Origin: Tridacna crocea
Lineage: Eukaryota; Mollusca; Bivalvia; Cardiida; Cardiidae
NCBI GenBank assembly: GCA_943736015.1
Contig: OX031060.1
Span: forward strand, 10,801,501-10,865,500
Direction: 5' to 3'
DNA length: 64,000 bases
The notes under the pieces are model-generated. The model made no database searches. It was not told the DNA's origin and worked only from the letters and a program-made list of their open reading frames with translations. Made by a program: the position numbers and the translations under genes. This document shows, piece by piece, positions 44,980 to 56,107 of the stretch (positions are counted from its first letter, which is position 1; each line of letters opens with the position of its first letter).

Positions 44980-47107
44980 CATCCTGGGTACAGAACCGAA
45001 CCACTTTCCTACGCGACAACCGTTACTTTGAATTTAAAACAAAAAAAAAAAAAGGTTTACCCAATAAAACGCTACCTTGTGCAATTCACTCAACTATGAT
45101 CACCAGTTTAGAGAAATCTGTTGCTAAAGCAGGTCTCATTTCTCCTCAAACGTATTGATACGTAAAGGCTATTTTCAACATTGCCACTTTATAGAGCGTA
45201 ATATTTACAGTCAGCCCGCTTTCGGGGCTAATAGTCACAGTGTAGGACCGGAAGTGTGCATTGTTTGATGTTGTATGTCACTTGGGAGTCTGTACAGTGG
45301 CGAAATGTCACTTGATTCTAGAAAACTGTGTTTCCACGGTAAGTGAAGTTAATATTATTTTCATTTATTTTTATATTTGATTGAATTCTTTCCATCCACA
45401 TGTACTTTTGATATATATTAAACATGCCAGGCACCTGATCGTGCAATATGCAAAAAAAAGCAGAATTTTCACTTAAGCGCACACGAGAGAGTTCTTTCTA
45501 CGATTAAAAGGTCTGTCGATGTGTCTGCTTTCTCTTTTCATCAACAAGTTCCAAGTTGTGACCTTAAAAGCGATTAAAATGACGAAATTCCAGCATGTCT
45601 ACCAACAGAATTTTGTACTGTCACTTGTATGAAATAGTGTAGATCTCAAGTGACTGTACAACAGCATATCAAGTGACAGTAAAAATTCCCTATGTTGACA
45701 TGCCATTTTAAACGAGCGATTAGGAGGATTTTAGTCGATTTTGTTACCAGTTCTTTACATGTTTTCAAACAAAAGTGAATAGAGAAACTGTCTACATATT
45801 TTCCGTTCCGTTCAGCAAAAAAGCTTTTAAGGATGATTAATCAAACAAAATACCCCGTTGTTTTTAGGCAAAATCATCTGTATTTTAGTATGGTTACATG
45901 ATCAAGGCATCCCCATATCTCCAGGACAGCTTTTCAGAGCACATAAGTGTTCTTGATACGGTCTATGATTAACAAACAAACAACTGGATATGAAGGTTTT
46001 ATAATAACTCTTAAAATAAATGAAAAATCACCAGCTTGACTTACCGTGTGTTAGCAATTTTCACGAGCAAGTGACATTTCACCGCTGTACAGACTCCCAA
46101 GTGACCACTCTCTTGCACTCCGGATCATTACATTCACCTCTGTCGTGGGCTCAGAAAGTAGTCTGTCATTACGTCATATTTTTGTCACATGACCATACCT
46201 CATAATGGCTACACAAACGCCGGTGAAAGAAAGACCAATATCGATTGTTTCGTGTGCTGTTCAAACAGCATGGGACCAATCAGACTTAGTGATAGGAAAT
46301 GAACAAAACAGGGATTTTCTGAAAAGCCTAAATATCTTTAAAGGACGATAACTTGATTTTTAATCCTACAAACTTAGATCCAGGGGTGTGTTAAATCAGT
46401 TGTCATCATTCATGGGCGCAGCCATTTTTGTTAAAATCGGCGTAAGATTCTGAAAAGTGAAGAGGCTCGAAAAAAATAGTTCCATTTTATACAGGTAAAT
46501 TCATCAGTTTGAACGCACCTATATTGTATCCAGAATCATATTTCCTTTGTCTAACTTACAATTTTACATATGAAACAGCTAAACAGTAACAAAACATCTT
46601 TTCCTCGGTTTGACAAGATTCTTGTCATTTAGCCCATCGCAGAGATGTATGTGAGGTAACGAACGACAACTCTGCTCGGAGATTGCCAAGTGACATACAA
46701 TCTCAAACACTGTACACTTCCGGTCCTACACCGTGATAGTGATGCGTCATATAAGATAGTCGAATCTTCGAAGAATATGACATGGGCAGACAACGGATAT
46801 GGGCATCCTGGGTACAGAACCGAACCACTTTCCTACGCGACAACCGTTACTTTGAATTTCTTAAAAAAAAGGTTTACCCAATAAAACACTACCTCGTGCA
46901 ATTCACTCAACTATGATCACCAATTTAGAGAAATCTATTGCTAAAGCAGGTCTCATTTCTCCTCAAACGTATTGATACGTAAAAGCTACTTTCAATATTG
47001 CTACTTTATAGAGCGTAATTATTACAGTCAGCCCGCTTTCGGGGCTAGTAGTGATGCGTCATATAAGACAGTCGAATCTTCGAAGAATATGATATGCACA
47101 GACAACG
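44972..47107. repeat. ~315-bp tandem duplication, first copy interrupted
   Basis: GATATGGGCATCCTGGGTAC...GGGGCTA.TAG...GTCGAATCTTCGAAG is found at 44972-45234 + 46737-46795 and uninterrupted at 46796-47107, about 95% alike by eye. The 45235-46736 element splits the first copy. Confidence 0.8.
45235..46736. mobile_element. 1.5-kb TIR transposon, non-autonomous
   Basis: Inverted ends of about 50 bp: TCACAGTGTAGGACCGGAAG and, at the right, the complement of TCACGGTGTAGGACCGGAAG. The target duplication is TAG (45232-45234, 46737-46739); the empty site GCTAGTAGTGATG is at 47044-47056. Inner inverted repeats (GTCACTTGGGAGTCTGTACA at about 45282; inverse at about 46075). No transposase frame. A 3-bp duplication suits CACTA or PIF/Harbinger groups; I cannot decide. 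Confidence 0.82.
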
Positions 47108-48051
47108 ACGGATTATTTGACAGAGTCTGCAGCGAATCGGGAAACCTCGGGAGAGGTACGGAACCTGCCGAATTGCGACGAGAGAGTTTGTCAAAGAATC
47201 GGAGATGTTATCTATTTACAAAGAGCTGTTATATACAAGTCTATATACATGTACAATCATGACGCCAACTGTATCTTAGTGCTCGAGAAGATTTATTCGA
47301 TGTTCATTAAAGGTTTTCATCTCGACATGGTTTGTAGCGTTGAATAGGCATTTTACATGCCTCATTATATCAAGCTTCATATTACACAAACGGTAATATG
47401 ACTTCGAATACATCAAAAATAAATATATCATAAAGTTATGAATGAGAAATGAGCATGATAAACTACATGTTTATTTAGTGGTGTATGCCTAAATCGGAAA
47501 CAATCATGTGTCATACTGACAGGCCCTTATTTCATTATTTGACTTCGCTACAGGATTATTTTCTACATTTAAGGCAGCGCCATCCTAACGCTTCTAGTGC
47601 AACACGGAATGAAATTTCAGATTAGTTGATAAATAAGGATCTATACTGATATAATATTTTTGCACATTTCTTACTGACCAGAAATCCCTGTAATGTCCAT
47701 CATGAAATTATTTGTTGATATTTTGTTAGTTTTCTGAAAAGGGAGGTAATTATTATCTCCTGTTGTAATGAGAATATAGTGGTTATAGATTTCTAAATGA
47801 TAATTCTAAGAAGGAAAAAGTGGAAAAGGTGGCTCGGTCAAAGTAGTACGATGAGACTCATTTCACTCATAGCAGCATTTTTAGGTTTATATTACAGTTG
47901 AAATAACTGTTTTCCACTAGATTGGTACTACCTTACAATTACATTAATGTGCATGACAGACCTTTCATAAAGTTCAGAGTCTACGAAATTCTCCGGTCGT
48001 GAAACACTTTAAACTGGTTATTTCACCTTTTTATACAATTCGACCCCAAGT
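47108..48051. other. Intron 1 DNA, nothing identified
   Basis: No splice-bounded frame or repeat end recognised. Confidence 0.55.
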
Positions 48052-48280
48052 TTAACCCTTTCCAAAATGATCCCTGGATTTTACGGGTCTGGAATGTAAG
48101 CCTTTTGAAAACATTGTGGGAAAAGGAGAAAATGCTGGTAACCAGCATTTTCTCCTTTTCCCACAATGTTTTCTACCCTATCATAGACAGAAATCACCTT
48201 TTCAGCAAGAGTAGAATTGTCGTCTGCAAATGCTTTCAATTTGGTCTAGTCCAAAAGTTTGTCGTTTGGGAAAGGGTTAA
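48052..48280 (+). mobile_element. TTAA-MITE copy, complete
   Basis: ACGGGTCTGG subtype, perfect hairpin. Confidence 0.85.
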
Positions 48281-48308
48281 ACTTTGTTTTAAGACATTGT
48301 AGGCTTAG

Positions 48309-48600
48309 GACGGGCGGGGGGGGGGGGAGGGGGGGGGATAGGCAGAAGAGAAAATACTAATATCCAACATTTACTCCTTTTCCAAAGATATTTTCTGACC
48401 ATACACAAGTATTTTCCAAAGATGTTTTCTGACCATACAAATATTTTCCAAAGATATTTTCTGATCATACAAGTAAAGTATGAAAAGGCCTTCCTCTCCT
48501 TTTTTCCGTAGAATATATATATTTCTTCAGGGGTGGGGGAGGGGGAGGGGGCGGGGGTCGGGGGTCGGGCCGAAGGCGAGGAGGGGGCGGGGGTAACAAT
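48309..48600. repeat. G-rich tracts and 30-bp tandem repeat
   Basis: 48309-48338 is an almost pure G run. 48375-48475 has three units of TTTTCCAAAGATATTTTCTG plus ACCATACAA. 48532-48595 is GGGGGAGGGGGAGGGGGCGG-like and could form G-quadruplexes. Confidence 0.8.
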
Positions 48601-48675
48601 TGTCGCAAAACAAGGTGCTCGTTACAACGACCGTTTTTGATTTTGTATTTCCCATAGTTTTCTACCACTTACAGT

Positions 48676-49055
48676 TAACCCTTTACCACACAAGTGAGGA
48701 AGAGCATTTTTTTTAAAACAGCAAGGAAAAAGGAGGAAATACAGGTCACCAAAATTTTCCCCATTTCCCACATTGTTTAATGCCCTTTCTCAAACTAAAT
48801 TTCAATTTTTGAGTCCAATATAAAGTGTCATTTGCAAATCTATTCCATTTGGACAAGTTTAATGTATTATCTTTTTTGACGACAAAAATCTAGAATGTAG
48901 CGTATTGAAAGTCACAGCGGACGAAAAAATAAATAGCCTCAAATCATTGAATTTGTCTCTAAAATGATAGAAAACAGTGTGGGAAAAAAAGAAACTGCTG
49001 GTTTACCAGCATTTTCTTCTTTCCTCACAATGTTCAAAAAAACCTTCTAAATTCA
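48676..49055. mobile_element. Two diverged TTAA-MITE copies
   Basis: 48676-48885 plus; 48888-49055 minus with its end lost. Confidence 0.6.
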
Positions 49056-49289
49056 ATAAAACCACAGGCAAGTGTTATAAAAGAAAGTCCCGGCCGATCG
49101 TTGCCTTATTATTAATTGTCAACAGCGCGGTTGTTGGTCATTTCACTGTGTATTGATTTTAAAGCATATTTTCAATTAGCTTTTATAAATGAATGTAAAA
49201 CCCAGAAGGATTATGACAGCGCCTCTTTACGTACACAGTCAAGTGTGAAATATATGTTTATCACTCTTAAAGTTTCTGAATTCTGTACA

Positions 49290-49710
49290 GACGACACAAA
49301 TTTTGACTTGTCCAAATTCAAAGCATTTGCAGACGACAATTTTAAATGTTTAACTCTTTACCACACAATCCCAGGTTTTCACGACCCTGTGTAAGAAGGC
49401 TTTTGAAAACATTGTAGGAAAAGAGAAAATGTTTTCTACAATGTTTTCTTTCCTTCCCAAAAACAAATTTTAGTCATTTTAATTTCATTGTCTGCTAATG
49501 CTTTGAATTTGGAACAGCCTTAATTTTTTTCGTCTGCTAAACAAAGAGTTAAACAAGACGACAAAATTTCTGACTTGTTCAAACTAAAAACATTTGCAGA
49601 CGACAAATTTAATTCGGCTCAAGTGATGATATCTATCATTAAGGACATCTGAGTCTTTTTTCGCAGGGAAAAAGATTATAGAGCATTTTCTCCTTAAATT
49701 GCCACAATGT
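49290..49710. mobile_element. TTAA-MITE copy with flanking halves
   Basis: 49350-49552 is a plus copy with a shrunken hairpin. 49290-49345 and 49551-49710 are minus remnants, possibly the two parts of an older copy it entered. Confidence 0.55.
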
Positions 49711-49914
49711 TTTACCACGAAAGCTGCTAAGAGCCGCTCACTGACCTTTTTCGGCCACTGTAGATTCAGATCAGACAGCACTGAACTTGCAGTTTGATCT
49801 TGGACCCACACTGGCCTATACGGACTTATTTTTCTCCAAAACACCTTTGAGTATGTAGCAAAACTTGGCCATAGCAGTTTTTCATTTTAGGTTATTTATG
49901 GTAAAAGCTTAGAA

Positions 49915-50203
49915 TTCTTTACCATACGATAAGATTTCAGACTTGTCCAAATTGAGGAGATTGTAGACGAGAAATCAACTCTTTACCAAACGACAAAAAT
50001 TAAGACGGTTCGAAATTGAAAGCACTTGCAGACGACAAAATAAATGTGACTGAAAACTTGAAAATTGTTTTGTGAAGGGTAGAAAACATTGTGGGAAAAG
50101 GAGAAAATGCTGGTTACCAGCATTTTCTCCTTTTCCCACAATGTTATCAAAAGGCTTCTTTCTCATGGTCGTCAAAAGTAGGGACTGTGTGGTAAAGAGT
50201 TAA
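49915..50203 (-). mobile_element. TTAA-MITE end fragment and complete copy
   Basis: 49915-49974 is a lone right arm; 49977-50203 is a near-consensus minus copy. Confidence 0.75.
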
Positions 50204-50221
50204 CAGGGTTAAAACTTGGGA

Positions 50222-50672
50222 TTCTTTCCCAGACGATAAACTTTCAGATTTGTTCAAATGGAGGAGTTTGTAGACGACAAATTAAATCTGACTCAAATGG
50301 TGGAATCCGTCTTTTATTTAGTGGATAAAAAATATTGTGGGCGAAGGAGAGATCGCTGATCACCTCTTCCAACAAAAATCATTTTTAGAGGCTTTCTTCC
50401 GCGAGGTCATTAACACTTTACCAAACAATCCCTGGTTTTTACGACCAGGAGATGGAAGCCTTTTAAAAAAACAGGTTGGGAAAAGGAGAAAATGCTGGTC
50501 ACCAGCGTTTTACCTTTTTCTCACAATGATTTCTACCCTGTTGGAAACAAATTTCTATTTTTGACGTTTATTTTGTTATCTGCAAGTGCTTTCAATTTGG
50601 ACCAGTCTAATATTTCGATGTGTTGTTTGGTAAATGGTTAAAATTCCGAATAGTTTGGTAAAGACCTAAACT
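50222..50672 (-). mobile_element. Outer TTAA-MITE split at an internal TTAA
   Basis: CTTTCTTCCGCGAGGTCA stops at TTAA 50410-50413 and resumes after 50641 as AATTCCGAATAGTTTGGTAAAG, matching the GGTCGTTAAAAGTCGGGATT stretch of intact copies. Confidence 0.7.
50410..50641 (+). mobile_element. Inner TTAA-MITE, complete
   Basis: TTAA both sides; hairpin with CAGGTTGGGAAAAGG. Confidence 0.8.
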
Positions 50673-50847
50673 ATTGAAAAAGAAATTTCAATAGTAATTT
50701 TAATTCATTGGTTTCATTTTTGTCACTTATAGATCGATTTTGAAGTCACACGATCCCTTTCTACACTCAAAATTGTGATAAGCTTATCACATAGATTTGG
50801 TCAGAAGACTAAGTCGAGTACATGTCCTTGTTAAGTTTAGAAACCCG

Positions 50848-51168
50848 ATTGTGGGAAATAAAGTATCAAGAAAAAAAGAATCAGGATAAAAAGTATCAGA
50901 AAAAAGTATCAGACATTTAAAAACCTGCGAAAACATTGTAGGTAAAAGAGAAACCATTTCCAAGAAGCATTTTTAGCGTGCTAAAATGCCATAAATTAAT
51001 TACATAAAAGTATCAAGATCATAAATATATGATTTAAAACAAATATTGATAAAGTATCACAACTTTGAAACTGGTTCTTTTTTTCCTGATACATTCTTTC
51101 CAAGCAAAAATTCATTCTTTTTTTCCCGATACTTTTTTTCCTGATACTTTCTTTCCGATTACCTAGAA
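50848..51168. repeat. Inverted-repeat element rich in AAAAAGTATCAG
   Basis: The left arm has AAAGTATCAAGAAAAAAAG and AAAAAAGTATCAG; the right arm holds their inverses (CTTTTTTTCCCGATACTTTT, CCTGATACTTTC). The ~160-bp interior contains a MITE-like fragment (GCGAAAACATTGTAGG). Confidence 0.6.
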
Positions 51169-51253
51169 ACGCGACTCATAAGCCTGTTTTGTGGAGACTC
51201 TTTTGAATGATCTCTTTTTTCAGAAAAATCTCGTGAGTGCCTACGTTATGGGT

Positions 51254-51474
51254 TTAACCCTTTACCAAACGACATAATATAAGACTAATTCAAATTCCAA
51301 GTATTTGCTGACTACAAAACTAATGTGACTCAAAAATTGAAATTTGTTTTGGGTAGAGAAGAAAACATCGTGGGAAAAGATGAAAATGCTGGTTACCAGC
51401 ATTTTCCCACAATGTTTTCAGAAGGCGTCTTTTTCAGAGTCCTGAAAACCAGGAACTGTTTGGTAAAGGGTTAA
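51254..51474 (-). mobile_element. TTAA-MITE copy
   Basis: Minus copy lacking part of the second stem arm; last MITE before the promoter interval. Confidence 0.8.
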
Positions 51475-51695
51475 GAAAGAAATAACGATTCTAGAACGGG
51501 ATATCTTGCCCACTTATGTTTGATCTAAAATTTAAAAAAAAAAAAGCCTACCCAGTTTTTTCTCATATTTATTTATTTCGTAATTCATTCTTTACGAACT
51601 TTGACGGACACTATAATAAATTTCTGTAAGATACGAGTAGAACACCCCGAGAGTCGCCAGGTGATTAGCTACTGGCGACTTAAAAAAAAACTTAC

Positions 51696-51773
51696 CGTCT
51701 TCTTTTCGCCGTATGTTGGGTCAACATAGCCCGCGGTCCACGAACCGTACCCTCTGCTAAGTTGACTCAACAT
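51696..51773 (-). CDS. Unrecognised acidic-protein gene, coding exon 1
   Basis: First coding exon of a large gene that continues to the left edge of the window. The ATG is at 51773-51771, and an in-frame TAG lies five codons upstream. It reads 26 codons (MLSQLSRGYGSW..., ending GEKKT) and stops at a good donor, ACG|GTAAG, in phase 0. Exon 2 begins in phase 0, so the join is consistent. The complete chain of twelve exons gives 3381 nt (1127 codons) with every phase matching. I do not recognise the protein family. The sequence is polar and glycine/tyrosine rich here, with no signal peptide or membrane segment. The start lies about 600 bp from the oppositely oriented TMEM258 start, so the two genes probably share a promoter region. 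Confidence 0.72.
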
Positions 51774-52377
51774 CCCAACTATCTGCTACCTCACAGAATG
51801 AAACTACGTATCCTTTGTTATAGTCAATTAATTTATTATTAACTTAATAACAATATTTCACTCATTTAAAGACCTTGTAGGCCTACAAACTTTTTTTCTC
51901 ACTAAACATAATAGTTAAATGTTTCGATTCTCCAACATCATGGTGATATATTCATAGTTTTATCATTTGTTAATGTTTTGTTTCACATATTTAGTTAAGA
52001 TAAAATATGAATAAGATATATTTCCATAACAGAAATTTTCGCAGTGCTAATTGATCTTCGGTTCACCGATCAACTGAGATAAACAAATACTGTCAACAGA
52101 GAATAGAACTAGGGACACTTTTACTCGAGCTAAGATCTCTAGATCTATTTCTTTACATCATTGGGTAGGATAAGTTTATTATGCAAGTTTAAGCATTGTT
52201 ACTAGTTATTTTTGCTTTCAGTCTGATCTTAATAGCAGCATCTGTTCACAGGGATATATTTTCGTTTTCGGATATTGCTCCCCCTTCATTATTTAAATAG
52301 ATTCGTCTACTTTTACTGGAAGTACGTGTTCGCGCATGCGTATTATTACTTGTCAACTTCCGCTTTCGCTTACAACC
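51774..52377. promoter_or_regulatory. Likely bidirectional promoter, acidic-protein gene / TMEM258
   Basis: The ATGs of two divergent genes flank this interval. An NRF1-type palindrome, CGCGCATGCG, lies at 52331-52340, about 40 bp before the TMEM258 ATG, and an ETS-like CTTCCG lies at about 52368. No TATA box is evident next to the TMEM258 start. The interval is free of the MITE that fills the flanks. No further exon was found in it. Confidence 0.55.
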
Positions 52378-52380
52378 ATG
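52378..52380 (+). CDS. TMEM258: TMEM258 coding exon 1 (start codon only)
   Basis: The 5' exon ends ACAACCATG|GTGAGT, so the translation start codon is the last triplet of exon 1 and the rest of the protein is in exons 2 and 3. The assembled protein is 81 residues; the vertebrate protein is 79. TMEM258 is a small ER membrane subunit of the oligosaccharyltransferase complex that N-glycosylates nascent proteins. The upstream leader is pyrimidine rich (CTTCCGCTTTCGCTTAC), typical of housekeeping promoters. Confidence 0.85.
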
Positions 52381-52715
52381 GTGAGTGAATTACTTCAGAG
52401 AAAAGGATGATATTGGTTGTTATTTAAAATTGTTTTCTTTCGAAAATTACGATAGCATAAGTAAAGACTGTCGTAAATGAAAATTATGCACTTGCTTTTC
52501 ATGTCAATCTTTTAGAAATACATGCTTTTGAAGTCTTTGATGGAAATTTTTGCCACGTCAAAATTCCGGTTCGATCATACGATTCCGTGCAATTAGCCGG
52601 TTATTCGTGGAAGAACCGTATTTCACTCGTATTTCAGCTGCGTTTAGATACATATAAATAAAGGTTATACTTAGTATGAAGGAAAAAGGAGCCTAAGTGA
52701 TACATCTGCAAGATG

Positions 52716-53535
52716 CACCGATTATGTCAGCCTTACCTTCAGTCTGAAGGGTCTCTGCTCCGATGCTATTTTTGTGACTGGTCTTCACATCAGCCCTCAT
52801 TAAACTTGTCTGGAATTAAAAGGGTTTCACCCGCATCTTTTCAAATGGCTCTATGCGACAAAATTTCCAAATGACAGCTAATAAAATGGGCTTATATCGT
52901 TAGATAAATGATTAATCTTTAACATCACATGAACTGTGCAGCCAAATACCAGTTAAATCAGTGGAAATTCACCTTTTTCCCCCACCGTAAATAAATCCAG
53001 TGTAATTTGTAAACAAGTAACACAGCGATTTCCATTAGACAGGCAGGCACACTCAGCGGAACTTGAATATTGCACAGTCAGCTCTCTAACCCTTATAATC
53101 ATTTACGCACAAGGTGCCTTTTTCAACAGCGAAATTCGCAGCTTAACTGTCCTGTAGCATGTCAGAGATACTGCAATTTCTGCCAAGACATGCATTGATG
53201 ATATCATCATGTTTTGATATCTGATGAAGTAGGTCAACGGTTATTTATGTTGAAAAGTAGAGATTTGCACGAACATCTAGATATTAACAAATATCAATCT
53301 TTTTGTAAAGATAAATCATTTATCTAACGATCCATGCCCATTTTATTAGCTGTCATTTGAAATTTTGTCTCAGAGAGCCGGTTGAAAAGATGTGGGTAAA
53401 ATTGTATTTATTCCAGATGTGCTTAATGAGGGCTGATATGAATGTGTCTGAGAAGACCAGTCGCAAAAATAGCATCGGAGCAGACCCTTCAGGCTAAAGG
53501 TATGTGAGCCTGTACAGTCGGCATAGGCTGATTTT
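52716..53535. mobile_element. TMEM258: Foldback element in TMEM258 intron 1
   Basis: Inverted arms of about 200 bp (roughly 52725-52920 and 53308-53505) share CTGAAGGGTC, CCGATGCTATTTTTG, GACAGCTAATAAAATGGGC and GTTAGATAAATGATT. The ~390-bp centre is unique. Confidence 0.7.
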
Positions 53536-53659
53536 GGTCGAAAGTTTTTGCCATACAGACTACAGTAGACTACTGTACAGTATATACTAGTAGTTAAAGT
53601 TTGTCTTTTATGGTTTAGTCATTGTCAGCTTAGACTGACTTGTCAACTTTCCATTTCAG

Positions 53660-53775
53660 TCGATTCCAGTGGAGCAGATGACCAGATATGTCAGTCCAAT
53701 TAATCCGGCTGTTTTTCCACATTTGAGCGTGGTGTTACTGGGCATAGGCGTCTTTTTCATGGCATGGTTCTTTGT
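53660..53775 (+). CDS. TMEM258: TMEM258 coding exon 2
   Basis: The acceptor is TCCATTTCAG|T and the donor TTCTTTGT|GTATCC. 116 bp encode residues 2-39 and part of residue 40. The text [14 protein letters not shown] is nearly the family signature ([14 protein letters not shown] in vertebrates), followed by the first membrane helix ([17 protein letters not shown]). The N-terminal tail faces one side of the ER membrane before this helix. Recognition is by direct reading of the conserved protein. Confidence 0.95.
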
Positions 53776-55261
53776 GTATCCTTTCAAGAAAAATAACGAA
53801 AATATATTAAGGTCTACAGAGTTCCCGATCACGCAAAATCGTGCGTGAAACACGTATAAATGAAATAAAACACGTACGAAATTGCAAACCTATACGTGAA
53901 ATCACGCACAAAAAATACAGAAGAAGATCGAACAAAAATCAGGCAGGAAACGCTTGCACAGAACGGCTCACGTAAGTGCGATTTTCGGAAAATATAAATC
54001 ATCAGAAAAATTTTGGATTTCCAGCTTTCTATTTTTAGAACATTTACATGGTCGGCGTACTCGGTCTTTATCATCGCGATCAATTATATTGCAGACTGGG
54101 ACCCGTTTGTTTCCAAAAAAGTCCTTATTTCAGCTCCCCTCTGTTTAACGCAGTCGGTAAAAAGCTTTTTGTCTACGTCAACGTCTTTCGTCTGTAAACC
54201 CACATATTGGGAATAGCTCGGAAATATACTGTAGACGCTTTCAGGTTTCAGAATTAGGGTTCCGGTTAGCAAGCAAGGCACACTAGTTGTAGAACCATTC
54301 AAAATCTAGTAAAGGGAGTTCATTTATTGCAGAAATACTTATCCATAGTTAAACGGACACGAAAAAATGATCGGTCCAAATAACGCGGAAACCCATGACA
54401 CAACAAAATGCTCCTTTTTTACATTGTCCGATCACAGTCACTTCATACTGTTTTTTCAGCTTTTAATGGGTGTAAGCTGTAAATTTCCACAAATATCTGG
54501 ATATAACAAACTTTTTTGGTGCAAATCATCAGTATGGATTGCTTTGAGAATCATTATTGTCATACCCTCAAATATGAAATCTAGCTGCCCTCCTTCCGGG
54601 TTTACAACTCAAGGGGTAAGTGTACCCCAGAAATAAAAAGCTAGAAGGAACATTGCATATTGAATACAGCAGTTTTCAGTCAGAATTCGACAATGATTAA
54701 TGTAGATAAGGCATGTGGAAAGATGAGCATATAAACTACTAGTTTGCCAAACAATTCTTTAAGTGTCAATTACATTTAAAAATGTTCATTTACATACTAG
54801 ATCTATATGATTGTTCTGCATTGGATCAAAAATGAGGCATTAAGTAAACAATTTAGAATTGAGGGCATACTAGTTTTTGTACCCCCATTTTTTTTCTTAT
54901 ACCCCCATTTTTCAATTGTAGGGGGTACAAAAAACCCCCAAATAAAATTTTCAGTGGGAACACTGGGTCTATCTACGGCCCCTATCTATCATATTAAAAA
55001 GACAGGAGCTGTTGAGATTGGCCCACAGCCTTTATGAAAAGGCATATTAACACAATACATGTATTTATTGATGAAGTTGTGAGTCTGTGGCCTCCATGTC
55101 TCATGTTAAAAGAATGAAGCTGCCAAGATAGGCCAAACAGCTTTGATGAACATGTCACTGTAATACCAATGAGTTAGAGGTAGTAACCGTTTGAGGCTGT
55201 TTCAGATTACTTTGCTGCAACCAAATAATTATGTATTTTCATAATACTGCTTACAGTACTG
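53776..55261. other. TMEM258: TMEM258 intron 2, no other gene seen
   Basis: A small hairpin TGTACCCCCATTTTT/...GGGGGTACA lies at about 54886-54935 and loosely paired CACGTATAAA/CACGTACGAA motifs at 53825-53910. Confidence 0.55.
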
Positions 55262-55607
55262 GTAACCTTTTACCTAACATTTAACAGTCCCCAGGACGAT
55301 GGCTTTTGAAAACATTTTGGGAAAAGAGGTAAATGCTGGTAACTGGCATTTTCACCTTTTCCCACAAAGTTTTCTACTCTATCAAGGCCTTTTGATTGTT
55401 GATATCAAACTGAAAATTTCATTTCAGTTATTTAGCAGATTAAATACAATTAAGGGTTAAATACAATTTGGTTACCATAGCAGCAAGAAAGGTTTTTATG
55501 TGTTCTACATCTGAACTACATTGTCAGTTGAGATATTTTTCTCAAACAGAAAACTGACAGTAAAAGGTTTGTGAAAACCGGGGATCCTTTGGTAGAGGGT
55601 TAACAGT
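55262..55607 (+). mobile_element. Disrupted TTAA-MITE before TMEM258 exon 3
   Basis: Left arm and hairpin (55262-55385), and a minus-type end (GGTAGAGGGTTAA, 55595-55607), separated by unrelated DNA. Confidence 0.5.
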
Positions 55608-55684
55608 AACTGTTGTCTGCACGGAGTTCAATTCAGGAGGTACATGTAATGCACTATACGCAATCATCCTTAACTTACCCGTAG

Positions 55685-55811
55685 ATACGAAGTTACATCA
55701 AATAAATTTACAAGAGACATTTTTAAAGAGTTATTGGTGTCACTGGTAGCATCTGTATTTATGGGATTTGGTGTCCTGTTTTTACTACTTTGGGTTGGCA
55801 TTTATGTTTAG
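55685..55811 (+). CDS. TMEM258: TMEM258 coding exon 3 with stop
   Basis: The acceptor is TTACCCGTAG|A. The frame continues exactly from exon 2 (GT + A = Val) and reads [17 protein letters not shown], then the second membrane helix ([18 protein letters not shown]), ending TAG at 55809-55811. The ending LLLWVGIYV is the conserved C-terminus of the family. The exon continues as 3' UTR to a GAG|GTGAGA donor at 55831/55832. Confidence 0.95.
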
Positions 55812-55879
55812 CAGGAACTGAAGATATTGAGGTGAGATTTTTTATTTTTAGTCAGAAAGATTGTCTTGATGATATCATT

Positions 55880-56107
55880 TTAACCCTTTACCACACAATG
55901 ATGACTTTTAACGACCCTGAGGAAGATGCCTTTTGAAAACATTGAGGGAAAAGGAGAAAATGCTGGTAACAAGCATTTTCTCCTTTTCCCACAATGTTTT
56001 CTACCCTATCAAACAAAAAGTGTGTCGTTTCAGCCACTATGACATTTTTGTCTGCAAATGCTTCCAATTCCGATAGGTCTAAAATTCTGCCATGTGGGAA
56101 AGGGTTA
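55880..56107 (+). mobile_element. TTAA-MITE copy in 3' UTR intron
   Basis: Complete; shares TTAA 56104-56107 with the following interrupted copy. Confidence 0.83.
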
